The notes beneath the pieces are model-generated. The model ran no database searches and was not told the origin of the DNA. It saw only the letters and a program-made list of their open reading frames with translations. 64,000 nucleotides of DNA from Druceiella hillmani (taxonomy: Eukaryota; Arthropoda; Insecta; Lepidoptera; Hepialidae), in contig JAYKKI010000014.1 of NCBI GenBank assembly GCA_039881145.1, positions 2,382,001 to 2,446,000 on the forward strand. The letters run 5' to 3'. The position numbers and the translations under genes were made by a program. The first letter of the stretch is position 1. Every line of letters starts with the position of its first letter. This document shows positions 62,363 through 64,000 of the stretch, piece by piece.

Positions 62363-62435
62363 GAGGGCGTAGCTCAGATGGTAGAGCGCTCGCTTAGCAT
62401 GTGAGAGGTACCGAGATCGATACCCGGCGCCTCCA
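62363..62435 (+). tRNA. tRNA-Ala (anticodon AGC), slightly degenerate
   Basis: The 73-base cloverleaf has an acceptor stem GAGGGCG/CGCCTCC, D arm GCTC/GAGC, anticodon loop ttAGCat (AGC at 62396-62398), a short variable region, T stem CCGAG/CCCGG with loop atcgata, and discriminator A73. The A box (tagctcagatgg) and B box (gagatcgataccc) are internal pol III promoter elements. A run of six T at about 62443-62448 fits pol III termination. Oddities: A-C mismatches at 2:71 and 52:62, a G-T pair in the anticodon stem, and an altered B-box G. The changes from the usual insect tRNA-Ala sequence are transitions. It may be a working gene, a pseudogene in early decay or a tRNA-derived repeat; no repeat tail was seen. 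No introns. Confidence 0.85.
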
Positions 62436-62656
62436 AGACAAGTTTTTTATTGTTAGATTCTGCCTTTTATTTGTCTTTCGAATAATTTGAAAATGTTTGA
62501 TGTCATTATTTGTGATTCTTTATTTATATTACTAATAAATCTAATATCCAAGTTTCACAGATAAATACTTATACAGAGAGACAGATGATATTTAAAAACA
62601 ATATTACCATTTGATGCAGATTTACTTGATGATGATTTTAATTTATGCAGATAATA

Positions 62657-62711
62657 GATAAAAACAATATTACCATAAGGCATTTAGCTTTATGGTAATA
62701 TTGTTTTTATC
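62657..62711. repeat. 22 bp perfect inverted repeat, 11 bp loop
   Basis: Arms 62657-62678 (gataaaaacaatattaccat start) and 62690-62711 are exact reverse complements. A third, partial copy of the arm word (aaaaacaatattaccat) lies at about 62595-62612, so the arm sequence existed before the inverted copy formed. Confidence 0.9.
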
Positions 62712-63279
62712 TTTATTTTGTATTCACTTTTCATACAGAATTAAAATATCAATTAGTTTATAATTTCCTGACATCAGCGCAGCGCCATCTTTTGATAGAT
62801 ATGATTATTAATTTCACGTAACAAAAATACTTCAAGTACATAATATTGACACAGTGAGCCGCTTTTCCATTTGAATTTATTGGATAAAAAGTGCGATTTA
62901 CATATGTGCTGATAAATTATATTCAGTAGTGATTTAAATTCAATATTTTGATTAATATATTTACTATTCGTAAATATTAGTGAAAAAATTGTGTTTATAG
63001 ACTTCTTCAAGTGCTCCAATATAATTGAGGTTATGTATCCGTATGTATTATTTAATGATGCCAAAGAAGTATAACTTCTCACGCGCGTACATAAGTACAC
63101 GCACCCTTTTTTTTTTAATTCTATGTATGGTTAGGCTCATTTGAAAAGACTAGTTAAAATTTAAAAATATATTAGATATTATTAAATATTTATTACGCTG
63201 AGAAATCCAAATCAAAAATGCCTAATGACCAATCAATACGTTTTACTTCAAACGAGGGATGGAATCCTCAATATGCGGG

Positions 63280-63336
63280 CCAGTCTCGCATTTTATAGTT
63301 TTACCATACTGAACATGCTATAAAATGCGAGACTGG
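63280..63336. repeat. 19 bp perfect inverted repeat, 19 bp loop
   Basis: Arms ccagtctcgcattttatag (63280-63298) and its reverse complement (63318-63336). GC content of the stem is above its surroundings. Confidence 0.9.
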
Positions 63337-64000
63337 TTAATTATTAAAAACTAACTATTTTCTCGTGGTCTCATTTTAGTGACCTACTTGATTCACTCAG
63401 TGGTTAGTGGCAGAGATATATGTAACCAGTGTTTAATCATGAACGTTGGTCCGAAAGTTTATTTTTATTTTTGAAAATTCCGATATCCTATTTAAATTAA
63501 GTATCGGTCCTAATCTAATAAACACCATTATATAAAAATGATTTTATTAGGGAAAAAAATTACCATTAATGAAGAAAGGGTAAAAGAAAAAACTAGATTA
63601 AGAAAGCAAATATTTTGCTTAAAATGGAAATGGGCCACATATTCAGATAATTATTGATTAAAGGTGGTCACAAATAGTAATAAATTGGTCCAGTTTTAAA
63701 CAAAAACCATAGAAGATGAATATCGTCCAAAAAATGGAGTGATAAAATGGTCTAGGGAGACTATGGCATAGCAAAGCAATGGCTAGAAGAGGAAGAAGAG
63801 CTTTGGAGGAAGCTTTCGGTCCTCATAATAATCCTAATCTAACTTCTAATGTAAAATAAGATTAATTGCAATTTCTGTTACTATATCTACCAGTTTTAAA
63901 GTATTAAAAATATAGACAAAGAAGTTTTCTGACATAAAAAATTTAATATATCATATTCTCCATTAGATTTCCATAAATATTACAGATAGACCGTTTTACT

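Larger units (their letters stand above)
62440..64000. other. AT-rich DNA with perfect hairpins
   Basis: Two notable inverted repeats are listed separately. The minus-strand frame 62774-63100 has no recognisable motif. Nothing else is identified up to the window end. Confidence 0.5.

Noticed and set aside
62774..63100. 108-codon minus-strand frame
   Set aside because: As above; no motif and no supporting context.

Overview
The window is AT-rich nuclear DNA of an animal, most likely an insect. Reasons: long (TA)n microsatellites, an arthropod-type non-LTR retrotransposon relic, tRNA-like SINE heads, a eukaryotic tRNA-Ala(AGC) gene with internal promoter boxes and a T-run terminator, and many dispersed repeats. 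I found no intact host protein-coding gene; nearly all short open frames are chance frames, microsatellite frames or repeat relics. The window is best read as intergenic or intronic sequence dominated by repeats.

Layout. 1-8600: largely featureless AT-rich DNA with a tRNA-like SINE (3.39-3.53 kb) and a diverged ~240 bp direct duplication (4.0-4.6 kb). 8.6-8.9 kb: first copy of a palindromic, hammerhead-bearing retroposon. 11.4-12.2 kb: microsatellites. 15.8-17.3 kb: a 147 bp near-perfect palindrome and a five-monomer ~213 bp satellite. 23-24 kb: a CpG-rich island and a second retroposon copy. 28.4-32.85 kb: a 4.4 kb structure with ~1.07 kb inverted arms around a dead LINE fragment that lies between two (TA)n tracts. 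33.8-57 kb: six more retroposon copies, a RNase H-region relic (36.0-36.4 kb), minisatellites (37.4-38.0 and 53.6-54.2 kb), a TA-flanked MITE (49.96-50.52 kb) and CpG-rich islands. 58-60.3 kb: two more tandem arrays. 62.36 kb: tRNA-Ala.

The main result is the eight-copy retroposon family. Each full copy is a ~210 bp near-perfect palindrome with a ~45 bp unpaired tail at one end. Several copies have 12-15 bp target duplications, and one half-length copy is 5'-truncated but still has a 12 bp duplication, as expected for target-primed reverse transcription. Each arm encodes a type I hammerhead ribozyme with a minimal self-complementary helix III, the architecture known from Penelope-like elements and metazoan retrozymes. 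Because the arms are inverted, both DNA strands can carry a ribozyme; the copy at 51.27-51.53 kb keeps a complete core on both. This assignment rests on sequence pattern and base pairing alone; cleavage and mobility are inferred.
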